Source: Burkholderia sp. HI2500 (GTDB lineage: Bacteria; Pseudomonadota; Gammaproteobacteria; Burkholderiales; Burkholderiaceae). Taken from it: a DNA stretch of 64,000 bases. Below the pieces are notes generated by a model. It was not told the DNA's origin. It searched no databases and saw only the letters and a list, made by a program, of their open reading frames with translations. Shown piece by piece: positions 24,847 through 32,992 of the stretch; position 1 is the first letter of the stretch, and every line of letters begins with the position of its first letter. The position numbers were made by a program, and so were the translations under genes. The stretch covers positions 744,001-808,000 of the forward strand of contig NZ_NKFL01000006.1 of NCBI RefSeq assembly GCF_002223055.1, in the 5' to 3' direction.

Positions 24847-25225
24847 GACAGGCTCCAGAGAGGAAGCGCGTCGCAGCGGGGCCGCTCGGGTGGCAGTCCG
24901 TCTAACGCTGCGATGCTGTATGCGTAAACGGCAAAACCATCGAAACTCTTGAGTGGAAAATTACCAATTTGGGATAGGAGCAAACGATTTCGTATTGCTG
25001 AATTCAATCTATGCCTGATTTGCGAGATATCAAATCAGGGTAATGCCGGTGGTGTAGGCTCGACCGGAACGCGGAAGTCCGATGCCGGTCGTCACGACGG
25101 GTCGTTGCGAAGTCAACGAGTTTGCGGATCGTGGAAGCGGTGCACAGGTGAATATCGGCGATCCAAAAGAAAACGGCCGCTCGTTTCCGAGCGGCCGTTT
25201 TGCGTTGAAGCGGAACGTGCGTCGT
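24847..25225. other. Gene-free region with inverted repeat 25014-25039 and terminator
   Basis: 379 bases. The part 24930-25030 is unusually AT-rich for this genome. CCTGATTTG and CAAATCAGG (25014-25022 and 25031-25039) form a perfect 9-bp inverted repeat with an 8-base spacer, which could be an operator for the pilin-like gene (start 24846) or an RNA hairpin. The terminator at 25170-25201 is listed on its own. No coding sequence is convincing. Confidence 0.5.
25170..25201. terminator. Bidirectional rho-independent terminator
   Basis: A perfect 14-bp stem, AAAACGGCCGCTCG with its complement, closes a TTTC loop. A-run and T-run flank it, so it works on both strands. It lies 24 bases after the stop of the GlsB-like gene on the minus strand. 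Confidence 0.92.
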
Positions 25226-25480
25226 TCAGGCCGTGCGCTTGCGTACCGCGCCGACGACCACGAGCAGCACGATCGCGCCGATGATCGACGCGATCCAGCC
25301 CGCGCCCTGGCCCGGTGCGTACCAGCCGGCGGCGCGGCCGACGTAGCCGGCGACCAGCGAGCCGACAACGCCGAGCACGATGGTCATCAGGATGCCCATC
25401 TTGTCGTCGCCGGGCTTGAGCGCGCGGGCGAGGAGGCCGACGATGAGCCCGACGACCAGGGTTTCGATGAATTGCAGCAT
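25226..25480 (-). CDS. GlsB/YeaQ/YmgE-family small membrane protein
   Basis: 84 residues from ATG 25480, with GGGAGGCG seven bases upstream. Three hydrophobic segments are joined by short Gly-rich loops (VVGLIVGLLARALKPGDDK, MTIVLGVVGSLVAGYVGRA, WIASIIGAIVLLVVVGAV), the transglycosylase-associated/GlsB pattern. The role is unknown in detail; E. coli and Gram-positive homologues are stress-induced membrane proteins. Monocistronic with its own terminator. Confidence 0.9.
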   Translation of the reverse strand: MLQFIETLVVGLIVGLLARALKPGDDKMGILMTIVLGVVGSLVAGYVGRAAGWYAPGQGAGWIASIIGAIVLLVVVGAVRKRTA

Positions 25481-25608
25481 GAACGCCTCCCTATTGCGGA
25501 TGAGCTGTTGACGAAAGAAAGTTGACCCGTGCAGCGCACAAGGGTTCCATGCGCGGCAGGCCGCCGCGTGGCGTGCCGAGTATCGCATGCCGGCACGGCG
25601 CGCAGATG

Positions 25609-26385
25609 TCAGGCCGCCGGCGCGCCCGCCACCGGGTCGAGACGGCGGTAGCCTTCGGTCGCGTTCAGCAGCGTGCGCGTGTAGTCGCGCGCCACCTGCC
25701 CGGCGCGCACGTCCTCGATCCGGAGTTGCTCGACGATCTGGCCATGCTGCATCACCGCGACGCGCTGGCACAGGAAGCCGACCACCGCGAGGTTGTGGCT
25801 GACGAGGATCATCGTCAGGTTGCGTTCGAGATGCAGGCGGCGCAACAGGTTCAGGATCTCCGCCTGCACCGATACGTCGAGCGCGGACGTCGGCTCGTCG
25901 AGCAGCAGCACGCGCGGCTCGACGATCAGCGCGCGCGCGATTGCGACGCGCTGCCGCTGGCCGCCCGACAGCTGGTGCGGATAGCGGAACCGGAACGCGG
26001 GGCCGAGGCCGACCTCGGACAGCGCGCGGGCGATGCGTGCATCGGCGTCGCCGATGCCATGGATCGACAGCGGCTCGCGCAGCGTCTGGTCGACCGTGAA
26101 GCGCGGATGCAGCGACGCATACGGATCCTGAAACACCATCTGCACGTGACGGCGAAAGGCGCGATCGGGCGTGCCGCCCACCGGCCGGCCGTCGATCGAC
26201 AGGCTGCCGGACGCGAGGGGCACGAGGCCCGTCAGCGCGCGCAGCAGCGTCGACTTGCCGGAACCCGATTCGCCGACGAGCCCGAACACCTCGCCGTCGC
26301 GCACCGCGAAGCTCGCGTTGCGCACGGCGTCGACGTGACCCGTGCGGGTCGGGAAACGGATCGATGCGTGATCGACGTCGATCAT
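25609..26385 (-). CDS. ddpF: D,D-dipeptide ABC transporter ATP-binding protein DdpF
   Basis: 258 residues from ATG 26385, whose start overlaps the stop of ddpD by four bases (ATGA). Walker A GESGSGKST at ~38-46, Q-loop MVFQDPYASLHP, signature LSGGQRQRVAIARAL, Walker B VLLLDEPTSALD and the H-loop SHNLAVV are all present. As one of two ATPases of an Opp/Dpp-type importer it hydrolyses ATP at the inner membrane to drive dipeptide uptake. Last gene of the ddp operon. A little shorter than E. coli DdpF (~308) because it lacks the usual C-terminal oligopeptide-transporter extension. Confidence 0.9.
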   Translation of the reverse strand: MIDVDHASIRFPTRTGHVDAVRNASFAVRDGEVFGLVGESGSGKSTLLRALTGLVPLASGSLSIDGRPVGGTPDRAFRRHVQMVFQDPYASLHPRFTVDQTLREPLSIHGIGDADARIARALSEVGLGPAFRFRYPHQLSGGQRQRVAIARALIVEPRVLLLDEPTSALDVSVQAEILNLLRRLHLERNLTMILVSHNLAVVGFLCQRVAVMQHGQIVEQLRIEDVRAGQVARDYTRTLLNATEGYRRLDPVAGAPAA

Positions 26386-27296
26386 CGTGCGGCCTCCTGT
26401 CGATCGGCGGGCGTGCCGGCAGGCGACGCGGGCTCGAGCCACGCCGGATCGCGCCGCAGCACGGGCAGTTCGTCCGGCGGGTTCGCGAGCGGCGGGTTCG
26501 CCGCGAGCAGCCCGCGCGTATAGGGATGGGATGCGTCGCGCAGGTCGCGCGCGGCGCAGGTTTCGACCACGCGGCCCGCGTACATCACCGCGACGCGATC
26601 GCAGAACGACATCACGAGCGGCAGGTCGTGGCTGATGAACATCAGGCCCGTGTCGTGTCGCGCGATCATCGCGTCGAGCACGGCGAGCACCTGCATCGAC
26701 ACGGCGACGTCGAGCGCGGACGTCGGCTCGTCGGCGATCAGCAGGCGCGGGCCGGTCGACACCATCATCGCGATCATCACGCGCTGGCCCATGCCGCCCG
26801 ACAACTCGTGCGGATACGCATCGGCGACGCGTGCGGGGTCGCGGATCTGCACGGCCGCGAGCGCGTCGACGATCCGTTCGCGCAGCGCGCGACCGCGCAG
26901 GCCCGGCTCGTGCAGCCGGAACGCCTCGCCCATCTGCTTCGCGACCGTCATCACCGGGTTCAGCGAATATTTCGGGTCCTGCAGGATCATGCCCATCTGG
27001 CTGCCGCACAGCCGCCGGCGTTCGCCCGGCGGCATCGCGAGCAGGTCGTGGCCCGCGAAGCGCATCGTGCGGGCCGACCAGCGCGCGGCATCGGGCAGCA
27101 GGCCGAGCAGCGCGCGGCCCGTCAGCGACTTGCCGGAGCCCGATTCACCGACGATGCCGAGCCGTTCGCCGGGCGCGAGCGTCAGCGACAGGTCGCGCAC
27201 GGCGTCGGTGACGGTGCCGTCGTGGCCGCGAAAGCCGATCTTCAGGCCGTCGATCTCGCAGAGCGGCGCGGGCGAGGGGGCGGGATTCATCGGCAT
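26382..27296 (-). CDS. ddpD: D,D-dipeptide ABC transporter ATP-binding protein DdpD
   Basis: 304 residues from ATG 27296, chosen because GGAG lies six bases upstream and it begins one base after the ddpC stop; ATG 27308 is an alternative. Walker A GESGSGKSLTG, Q-loop MILQDPKYSLNP, signature LSGGMGQRVMIAMM, Walker B LLIADEPTSALD and H-loop SHDLPLV are intact. The C-terminus has the oligopeptide-transporter ATPase extension (HPYTRGLLAANPPL). Pairs with DdpF on the cytoplasmic face of the importer. Confidence 0.9.
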   Translation of the reverse strand: MPMNPAPSPAPLCEIDGLKIGFRGHDGTVTDAVRDLSLTLAPGERLGIVGESGSGKSLTGRALLGLLPDAARWSARTMRFAGHDLLAMPPGERRRLCGSQMGMILQDPKYSLNPVMTVAKQMGEAFRLHEPGLRGRALRERIVDALAAVQIRDPARVADAYPHELSGGMGQRVMIAMMVSTGPRLLIADEPTSALDVAVSMQVLAVLDAMIARHDTGLMFISHDLPLVMSFCDRVAVMYAGRVVETCAARDLRDASHPYTRGLLAANPPLANPPDELPVLRRDPAWLEPASPAGTPADRQEAAR

Positions 27297-27297
27297 G

Positions 27298-28212
27298 TCA
27301 CGCTCCATGGCGGGGATCGAAGACGTCGCGCAGCCCGTCGCCGAGCAGGTTGAACGCGAGGCTCACGAGCAGGATCGCGCAGCCGGGCAGCGTCGCGACC
27401 CACCACGCGTCGAGCAGCACGTTGCGGCCCGACGCGACCATGAAGCCCCACTCGGGGCTCGGCGGCTGCGCGCCGAGGCCGAGGAAGCCGAGGCCCGCGA
27501 CGGTCAGGATGATGCCGGCCATGTCGAGCGTCGCGCGCACGATCACCGACGACATGCACAGCGGCATGATGTAGCGCAGCAGGATGCGCGGGCCCGACGC
27601 ACCCTGCAGGCGCGCGGCGTGGATGAAGTCGGCCTGCGCGATGCGGATCGTCTCCGCCCGCGCGAGCCGCGCATACGCGGGCCACGCGGTGATCGAGATC
27701 GCGACGACCGCGTTGATCACGCCCGGCCCGAGCGCGGCGGCGAACGCGAGCGCGAGCACGATTTTCGGGAACGCGAGCGCGATGTCGGTGATGCGCATCA
27801 GCACGCTGTCGACGAAGCCGCCGCAATAGCCGGCCGTCGTGCCGATCAGGAGGCCGATCGGCACGACGATCACGACGACGAGGATGGCGATGCCGAGCGT
27901 GAGGCGCGAACCGGCAATCAGCCGCGAAAGGATGTCGCGGCCGAGCTGGTCGGTGCCGAGCCAGTGCGACGGCGAGCCGGGCGGCAGCAGCCGGTCGGAC
28001 AGCACCTGGCGCAGCGGATCGTGCGGCATGATCAGCGGGCCGACGATCGCGACGACGATCAGCGCGACGAGGATCGCGAGCCCGAACAGGTTGAGCGGAT
28101 TCGCGGCGAAACGACGCCAGCGCCGGTACGCGAGGCCGAGTGCGGCCTGCGAGCGCGATGCGGGCGCGTCGGAGAGCAGCCACGCACGCAGGGTGAGACG
28201 CTCGGCATTCAT
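27298..28212 (-). CDS. ddpC: D,D-dipeptide ABC transporter permease DdpC
   Basis: 304 residues from ATG 28212. The N-terminal cytoplasmic segment leads into TM1 (LFGLAILVALIVVAIVGPLI), and the periplasmic stretch has HWLGTDQLGRDILSRLIAGSR, the hallmark of DppC/OppC permeases. The EAA-like coupling loop is ARLQGASGPRILLRYIMP. Six TM segments are expected. It forms the membrane channel with DdpB. The 66-base gap to ddpB is the longest inside the transporter block. Confidence 0.9.
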   Translation of the reverse strand: MNAERLTLRAWLLSDAPASRSQAALGLAYRRWRRFAANPLNLFGLAILVALIVVAIVGPLIMPHDPLRQVLSDRLLPPGSPSHWLGTDQLGRDILSRLIAGSRLTLGIAILVVVIVVPIGLLIGTTAGYCGGFVDSVLMRITDIALAFPKIVLALAFAAALGPGVINAVVAISITAWPAYARLARAETIRIAQADFIHAARLQGASGPRILLRYIMPLCMSSVIVRATLDMAGIILTVAGLGFLGLGAQPPSPEWGFMVASGRNVLLDAWWVATLPGCAILLVSLAFNLLGDGLRDVFDPRHGA

Positions 28213-28278
28213 GACTGGACGACCTTCGGCATGGGCGATGAAAGAAGCAGGGGGGAAGCGGTCATGTCGGGTCGGCCC

Positions 28279-29349
28279 TCAGCGCGCACGCGGATCGAAC
28301 ACGCGGTACAGCGCGTCGGTCAGCAGGTTGACGATGATGAACATCGCGCCGATCACGAGCGTCGCGCCGAGCACCGCGTTCATGTCGGCGTTCAGCAGCG
28401 CGCCGGTCAGGTACGAGCCGAGCCCGGGCCACGCGAACACGATCTCGGTCAGCACCGAGCCTTCGAGCAGGTTGCTGTACGTGAGCGCGATCACGGTGAG
28501 CAGCGGCACCATGATGTTGCCGAACGCATGCCGCCAGATCACGCGCCGCTCCGACAAGCCCTTCGCGCGCGCGGTGACGATGTATTCCTGGCTCAACTGG
28601 TCGAGCATGAACGAGCGCGTCATCCGGCTCAGGTACGCGACCGAGTAGTAGCCGAGGATCGCGGCCGGCAGCGCGATGTGCGACACCGCGTTGCGGAACA
28701 CGTCCCACTCGCCCGCGAGCGCCGCGTCGATCAGCAGGCTGCCGGTGCGCGTGTCGACCATCCCGTCGTACACGGGATCGAGCCGGCCGGGCCCGCCGAC
28801 CCAGTGCAGCCGCGCGTAGAACAGCAGCAGCCCCATCAGCCCGAGCCAGAACACCGGCACCGAATTGCCGATCAGCCCGACGAAGCGCGCGACGTGGTCG
28901 ATCGGCCGGTTGTGCTTCACGGCGGCCGCGACGCCGAGCCGCACGCCGATCGCGATGCCGATCAGCGTCGCGATCGTCGCCAGTTCGAGCGTGGCCGGGA
29001 ACACGCGCCTGATGTCGTCGAGCACGGGGTTCGCGGTCAGCAGCGACATGCCGAGATTGCCGTGCAGCACGTCGCGCGCATAGATCAGGAATTGCGTGGC
29101 GAGCGGCTTGTCGAGGCCGAGCGCGATGCGCTCGGCCGCATACGCGTCGGCCGACGCGCGATCGCCGAGGATCGCGAGCACGGGGTCGATCGGCACCTTG
29201 CGGCCGATCACGAACGTCAGCGCGAGCAGCCCCGCGAACGTGACGGCGAGCGTGAGCGCCCAGCGCAGCACGCGCAGGGCCCAGCGCACGGCCGGGCGCC
29301 GCGCGGGCAGCGTGCGCAGTGCTTCGAGGGAGGAGGCGGGTGTCGACAT
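28279..29349 (-). CDS. ddpB: D,D-dipeptide ABC transporter permease DdpB
   Basis: 356 residues from ATG 29349. A DppB-type permease: a long first TM (VTFAGLLALTFVIGRKVPIDP), a periplasmic region of ~60 residues, then five TM segments and the coupling loop ARAKGLSERRVIWRHAFGN. The conserved PGLGSYLTGALLNAD follows. Somewhat longer at the N-terminus than E. coli DdpB because of ~30 basic residues. Begins ten bases after ddpA. Confidence 0.9.
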   Translation of the reverse strand: MSTPASSLEALRTLPARRPAVRWALRVLRWALTLAVTFAGLLALTFVIGRKVPIDPVLAILGDRASADAYAAERIALGLDKPLATQFLIYARDVLHGNLGMSLLTANPVLDDIRRVFPATLELATIATLIGIAIGVRLGVAAAVKHNRPIDHVARFVGLIGNSVPVFWLGLMGLLLFYARLHWVGGPGRLDPVYDGMVDTRTGSLLIDAALAGEWDVFRNAVSHIALPAAILGYYSVAYLSRMTRSFMLDQLSQEYIVTARAKGLSERRVIWRHAFGNIMVPLLTVIALTYSNLLEGSVLTEIVFAWPGLGSYLTGALLNADMNAVLGATLVIGAMFIIVNLLTDALYRVFDPRAR

Positions 29350-29359
29350 GCGGCGAATC

Positions 29360-30961
29360 TTATTGCTTCTTCAGGTTGCGGTACGACACGAGATCGTTGA
29401 TCGGCCCGACGTCGAGCCCGCTCACGCCGGGCCGCGTCGCGACCTGCGCGACTTTCTCGAACATGATCACGAACGGCGAGCGCGCGAGCATCTCCTTCTG
29501 CATCGCCTGATACCGTTGCGCGCGTTTCGCGGCGGTCGGTTCGGCGAGCGCGGTGTCGGTCTCCTTCGTCAGTTGCGGAATGTCCCAGCTGTTGCGCCAG
29601 GCCAGCATTTTATAGCTCGACTTGTCGGAATTGTCCGGGTTCCATGCAAAACCCTGCGCGTTGCTGTGCGGGTCGATGTAGTCGGCCGACCATTCGCCGA
29701 TGTAGATGTCGTGCTGGCGCGCGCGGTATTTCGCGAGCGTCTGCTTGTTGTCGCCGGGGATCAGCTGCACCTTGATGCCGGCCTGCGCGAAGTTCGCCTG
29801 CACGGCCTGCGCGATTTCGGTGTACGGATAGTCGTTGCGCACGTCCATCGTCACCGAAAAGCCGTTCGGCACGCCGGCCTTCGCGAGCAGCGCCTTCGCC
29901 TTCACGACGTCGAGCTTGTACGGGTTCGCGTTCAGCGTGCCGAGGAAGCCTTCGGGCAGGAAGGTCTGGTGCACCTTGTAGGTCGTCTTCACCACGTTGC
30001 CCTGGATGCCCGCATAGTCGACCAGCCATTTCAGCGCTTCCTGTACCTCCGGTTTCGCGAGCGTCGGGTTCTTCGTGTTCAGGCCGAGATACAGCAGCGT
30101 CGCCTGCGGCGAGGCCGACACCTTCGCCTTGCCGGATTTCACGACTGACGCCAGATCGTCAGGGCTCAGGTCGCGCGCCGCGTCGACGTCGCCGTTTTCC
30201 AACAGCAGGCGCTGGCTTGCCGCTTCGGGCACATGGCGCAGCACGATGCGCTTCATCGCGAGCGGCAGACGGTAGCCATCGAAGCGTTGCAGCACGACGC
30301 TGTCGCCGGCCGTCCATTTCACGAGCTTGTAGCCGCCGGAGCCGGCTTCGTTGGTCTTCAGCCAGGCGTTGCCGAAATCGTTGCCCTGCTGGTGCGACAG
30401 CAGCAGCTTCTTGTCGACCACCGATGCAGGCCACGAGCCGAGCACGTTCAGCACGAAGGTCGGGGCGTACTTCTGGTCGGTCGTGACCGATACCGTCAGG
30501 TCGTCGAGCTTCTTCACGTTGGCGACGACGTTCGCCTTCGTGAGCCCGATGCCGGTCAGCACGGCGGCCGGCCCCTTGTCGAGCAGCACCGCGCGCTGGA
30601 TCGACCAGGCGACGTCGTCGGCCGTCAGCGGGTTGCCCGAGTGGAACTTGAGGCCGGGGCGCAGCTTGAACGTGTAGGTCAGCCCGTCGGTGCTCACCGT
30701 CCACGACTGCGCGACGTCGCCGTTGAATTTCGACGGATCGCGCAGATCGACGCGCACGAGCCGGTCGTACGTGTTCGCGACGTATTCCTCGGGCACCAGC
30801 TCGTAGATCTCGCCCGGGTCCAGCGTCGTGAATTCGTCGAGCAGCGTGGCCATCACGAACATGTCCTTCGGCGTTTCCGCGCGCGCGGCGGAAAGCGGAA
30901 CGGCGGCGAGAACGGACGCGGCGGCCAGCGCCGCGACGAGCCGGGATGTCAGCAATTTCAT
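29360..30961 (-). CDS. ddpA: D,D-dipeptide-binding periplasmic protein DdpA
   Basis: 533 residues from ATG 30961. A signal peptide ends SAARA before ETPKDMFVMATLLDEFTTLD. The family-5 solute-binding fold has the conserved YTFKLRPGLKFHSGNPLTADDVAWS and the late DYPYTEIAQAVQANFAQAGI. It captures D-Ala-D-Ala or related dipeptides in the periplasm and delivers them to DdpBC. The gene directly upstream, ddpX, encodes the matching dipeptidase. A second copy with about 70% identity by eye is encoded at 39390-40979. Confidence 0.9.
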   Translation of the reverse strand: MKLLTSRLVAALAAASVLAAVPLSAARAETPKDMFVMATLLDEFTTLDPGEIYELVPEEYVANTYDRLVRVDLRDPSKFNGDVAQSWTVSTDGLTYTFKLRPGLKFHSGNPLTADDVAWSIQRAVLLDKGPAAVLTGIGLTKANVVANVKKLDDLTVSVTTDQKYAPTFVLNVLGSWPASVVDKKLLLSHQQGNDFGNAWLKTNEAGSGGYKLVKWTAGDSVVLQRFDGYRLPLAMKRIVLRHVPEAASQRLLLENGDVDAARDLSPDDLASVVKSGKAKVSASPQATLLYLGLNTKNPTLAKPEVQEALKWLVDYAGIQGNVVKTTYKVHQTFLPEGFLGTLNANPYKLDVVKAKALLAKAGVPNGFSVTMDVRNDYPYTEIAQAVQANFAQAGIKVQLIPGDNKQTLAKYRARQHDIYIGEWSADYIDPHSNAQGFAWNPDNSDKSSYKMLAWRNSWDIPQLTKETDTALAEPTAAKRAQRYQAMQKEMLARSPFVIMFEKVAQVATRPGVSGLDVGPINDLVSYRNLKKQ

Positions 30962-31031
30962 GTGCGCTCCATCTGTCGTTGAGATCGTTGAAGTCGTCGA
31001 ACGTGAACGGTGAGGGAAATACGTCGGGCCA

Positions 31032-31595
31032 TCACATCAGGTGCCACGAGCCGCTGTCGGCATTGTCGATCTGCGGCAGCGCGTGCGAGCCCGGCAATTC
31101 GTAGTGCCACCACTCGCTGTCGATGTGCGCGAAGCCGGCCGCGTGCATCACGCCGAGCAGCAGCAGGCGGTTGCGCTGAACGGCTTCGGGCAGCCCCGCG
31201 TGGAAGTGACCGGAGGCGGCGACCATCTCGTCGAAGCCGGTGCCCATGTCGAGCGGCTCGCCGTCCGCGCCGACGAGCGTCAGGTCGAGCGCGGTGCCGC
31301 GGCTGTGATTCGAGCCGCGGCCGAGATCGGCGATGAAGTTCGGATCGGGCAGGAAATCCCACAGCACCTGCTGCGCTTGCGGCGGCCGGTACGCGTCGTA
31401 GATGCGCAGCGTGAAGCCGGCTTGCGCCGCGATGGTCACCGCGCGGCGCAGCGCGGCTTCGGCCGGCGCCAGCAGCAGGCAATGCGCGCGGCGGTAGATC
31501 GGCTTGCCGGTCAGGTTGCGGTCGGTCGCGTAGACGAGATCGATGTCGACGCGATGCGTGGCGGACGTGATTTCAACGAGGCGGTGAGCGTTCAT
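31032..31595 (-). CDS. ddpX: D-alanyl-D-alanine dipeptidase DdpX (VanX family)
   Basis: 187 residues from ATG 31595; an in-frame ATG at 31619 would add eight residues and abuts the regulator's stop. VanX/DdpX zinc ligands are visible in SNHSRGTALD (His97, Asp104) and EWWH (His164), with catalytic Glu161 and Arg70 in YDAYRPPQAQ. It hydrolyses D-Ala-D-Ala to D-Ala. There is no signal peptide, so it acts in the cytoplasm on dipeptide brought in by DdpABCDF, as in E. coli. It is not by itself a vancomycin-resistance gene because no VanA/VanH partner is here. Confidence 0.93.
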   Translation of the reverse strand: MNAHRLVEITSATHRVDIDLVYATDRNLTGKPIYRRAHCLLLAPAEAALRRAVTIAAQAGFTLRIYDAYRPPQAQQVLWDFLPDPNFIADLGRGSNHSRGTALDLTLVGADGEPLDMGTGFDEMVAASGHFHAGLPEAVQRNRLLLLGVMHAAGFAHIDSEWWHYELPGSHALPQIDNADSGSWHLM

Positions 31596-31619
31596 CGGCG
31601 GTTCGGAAGGCACTCGCAT

Positions 31620-32501
31620 TCAGGATTCGAATTGATCGAACGTGCGCTGCAGTTCGCGGTTGCGCGCGACGCGCCGGTCGATCGCGGGGCCGAGGCGGTC
31701 GACCACGGCCGTGATCAGCAGGTTGAACAGGCAGGTGAGCGGCGCGAGCGAATCCCAGAACTGGCCGACGTCGGTCTTCACCTGCAGCAGGTCGGCCGGC
31801 CAGTCGCGCGCCCACGGGCACGAGAGATCGGTGACCAGCGCGAACGGCTGCCCGCGCTCGGCGGCCGCCTGGCAATAGCGGCGCGCGCTGCGCGAATACG
31901 CGCGTGTATCGGTGACGATGCAGTACGGCCGCTCGAATTCGGAGTTCAGCGAATCGACGTACGAGCCCGACTGGCCGTCCGAATAGAACACGCGCGGGCG
32001 CAGGTATTCGAGGTAGCTGCTGAATGCGTTGCTGATCCCGCGCGTCGACTGGATGCCGAGGATGAACACGGCGTCCGCCTGCGCGATCCGGTCGGCCACC
32101 TGCGCGAACACCGGGCCTTCGGCGAGCCGGTACACGTGGCGGATCGCATCGAGCTCGCGCTCGAGCGACGACGCGAGCGGCCCCTCGCGGCCGTTCTCGT
32201 GGGGTTCGGCCGCATGCGTGCCGGCGACGCGGCGGTATTCGTCGAGCCGGTCGGTGATCATCCACGGGCGGTCGCCGCCGCCGCGCAGTTCGCGCTTCAG
32301 GTCGTCGAGGTTGCGGTAGCCGACGCTGCGCAGGAATCGCCCGACCGAGATGCCGCTGGTGCCGGCCTGCTGCGCGATCTGGTCGGCCGTCTCGAGCCCG
32401 AGCCGGTCGAGGTTCGCGAGCATGTAGCTCGCGATGCGCTTGGCGGTCGGCGTCAGCTCGGCATAGCGGGATTCGACGGTTCGGGCAAACGCGCAGGTCA
32501 T
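31620..32501 (-). CDS. RpiR-family regulator of the ddp operon
   Basis: 293 residues from ATG 32501. The N-terminal HTH_6 domain reads ELTPTAKRIASYMLANLDRL and GTSGISVGRFLRSVGYRNLDDLK. A SIS sugar-phosphate-like domain follows at ~130-260 (DAVFILGIQSTRGISNAF, EFERPYCIVTDTRAYSRSARRY). RpiR proteins sense small phosphorylated or amino-sugar ligands through SIS. It is the first gene of the unit, 24 bases before ddpX, so it is probably the operon's own regulator; the ligand may be a wall-derived amino sugar. An 8-bp inverted repeat lies just upstream. Confidence 0.87.
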   Translation of the reverse strand: MTCAFARTVESRYAELTPTAKRIASYMLANLDRLGLETADQIAQQAGTSGISVGRFLRSVGYRNLDDLKRELRGGGDRPWMITDRLDEYRRVAGTHAAEPHENGREGPLASSLERELDAIRHVYRLAEGPVFAQVADRIAQADAVFILGIQSTRGISNAFSSYLEYLRPRVFYSDGQSGSYVDSLNSEFERPYCIVTDTRAYSRSARRYCQAAAERGQPFALVTDLSCPWARDWPADLLQVKTDVGQFWDSLAPLTCLFNLLITAVVDRLGPAIDRRVARNRELQRTFDQFES

Positions 32502-32505
32502 CGGC

Positions 32506-32550
32506 TGTTAGATTGTTGTCGTCTGGTGATCGAATGTCATCCATCTAACA
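32506..32550. promoter_or_regulatory. Inverted repeat upstream of rpiR-ddp operon
   Basis: TGTTAGAT (32506-32513) and ATCTAACA (32543-32550) form a perfect 8-bp inverted repeat with 29 bases between. It starts four bases before the regulator's first codon and is a plausible binding site for RpiR autoregulation. The distance between half-sites is long, so two dimers or a DNA loop would be needed. Confidence 0.45.
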
Positions 32551-32643
32551 AAGCCAAAATCATCCGCGCCAGCGGATAAAAACTATGGTGTGAGGATAGG
32601 TGATAGGGGGCGAAAGGGGGCGTGAGCATGGCGGTGGATTATT

Positions 32644-32721
32644 CCTGACAGGCATATTTTGCGTTTATGCCTGACAGGAATAATTTGCGTTTATGCCTGT
32701 CAGGAATATACTGCGTTTATT
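32644..32721. repeat. Three tandem 26-bp repeats, operator array of hipBA
   Basis: Three contiguous 26-bp units at 32644-32669, 32670-32695 and 32696-32721. Each begins with the 9-bp pseudo-palindrome CCTGWCAGG and ends TGCGTTTAT plus G or T; only a few middle bases vary. Tandem palindromes upstream of a hipB gene match the arrangement of E. coli hipBA, where four operators bind HipB dimers. A 26-bp pitch is about 2.5 helical turns, so adjacent dimers would sit on opposite DNA faces. Confidence 0.88.
32685..32712 (+). promoter_or_regulatory. Predicted sigma-70 promoter of hipBA
   Basis: TTGCGT (32685-32690) and TATACT (32707-32712) are 16 bases apart. The third CCTGTCAGG box falls between them, so HipB binding would block RNA polymerase. 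Transcription would begin near 32719, ahead of the GTG start at 32741. Confidence 0.6.
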
Positions 32722-32740
32722 GTCTCCAGGGATCCACACC

Positions 32741-32989
32741 GTGAATTTCATCGTCAACACGCCCGCGCAACTGGGCGAGATTCTGTCGTCCGCGCGTCAG
32801 GCCAAGGGCCTGACGCAGGCCGAAGCAGCGATGCGGATCGGCGTGGGCCAGTCGCGCCTGTCGTTGCTCGAATCCACGCGTACCGAAAGCCTGTCGCTTA
32901 GCCAGTTGCTCGAACTGACCGCGTTGTACGGTCTCGAGCTCAGCATCCGCACGAAGGACGGGCGCGGCTCCGTCGACGTCGAGTGGTAA
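32741..32989 (+). CDS. hipB: HipB antitoxin, Xre/Cro-type HTH
   Basis: 82 residues from GTG 32741, with AGGGA eight bases upstream. An ATG at 32693 lies inside the operator repeat and would be upstream of the likely transcription start, so it is not used. The HTH (LGEILSSARQAKGLTQAEAA, IGVGQSRLSLLES) is followed by a short tail ending GSVDVEW, the hydrophobic C-terminus typical of HipB. It binds the operator array and neutralises HipA. hipA begins four bases after its stop, so they are co-translated. Confidence 0.9.
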   Translation: MNFIVNTPAQLGEILSSARQAKGLTQAEAAMRIGVGQSRLSLLESTRTESLSLSQLLELTALYGLELSIRTKDGRGSVDVEW

Positions 32990-32992
32990 GCG

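Noticed and set aside
26635..29400. A 921-residue open frame on the plus strand across the ddp permease genes
   Set aside because: It is antisense to clear ABC transporter genes and encodes Arg/His/Asp-rich sequence typical of frames opposite GC-rich genes.
31032..31595. Vancomycin-resistance vanX gene
   Set aside because: The dipeptidase is linked to a dipeptide importer (ddp), not to vanHA ligase genes, so a nutritional role is the better reading.
32644..32721. CRISPR-like repeat array
   Set aside because: Repeats are directly adjacent with no spacers and sit at a hipB promoter; this is an operator array.
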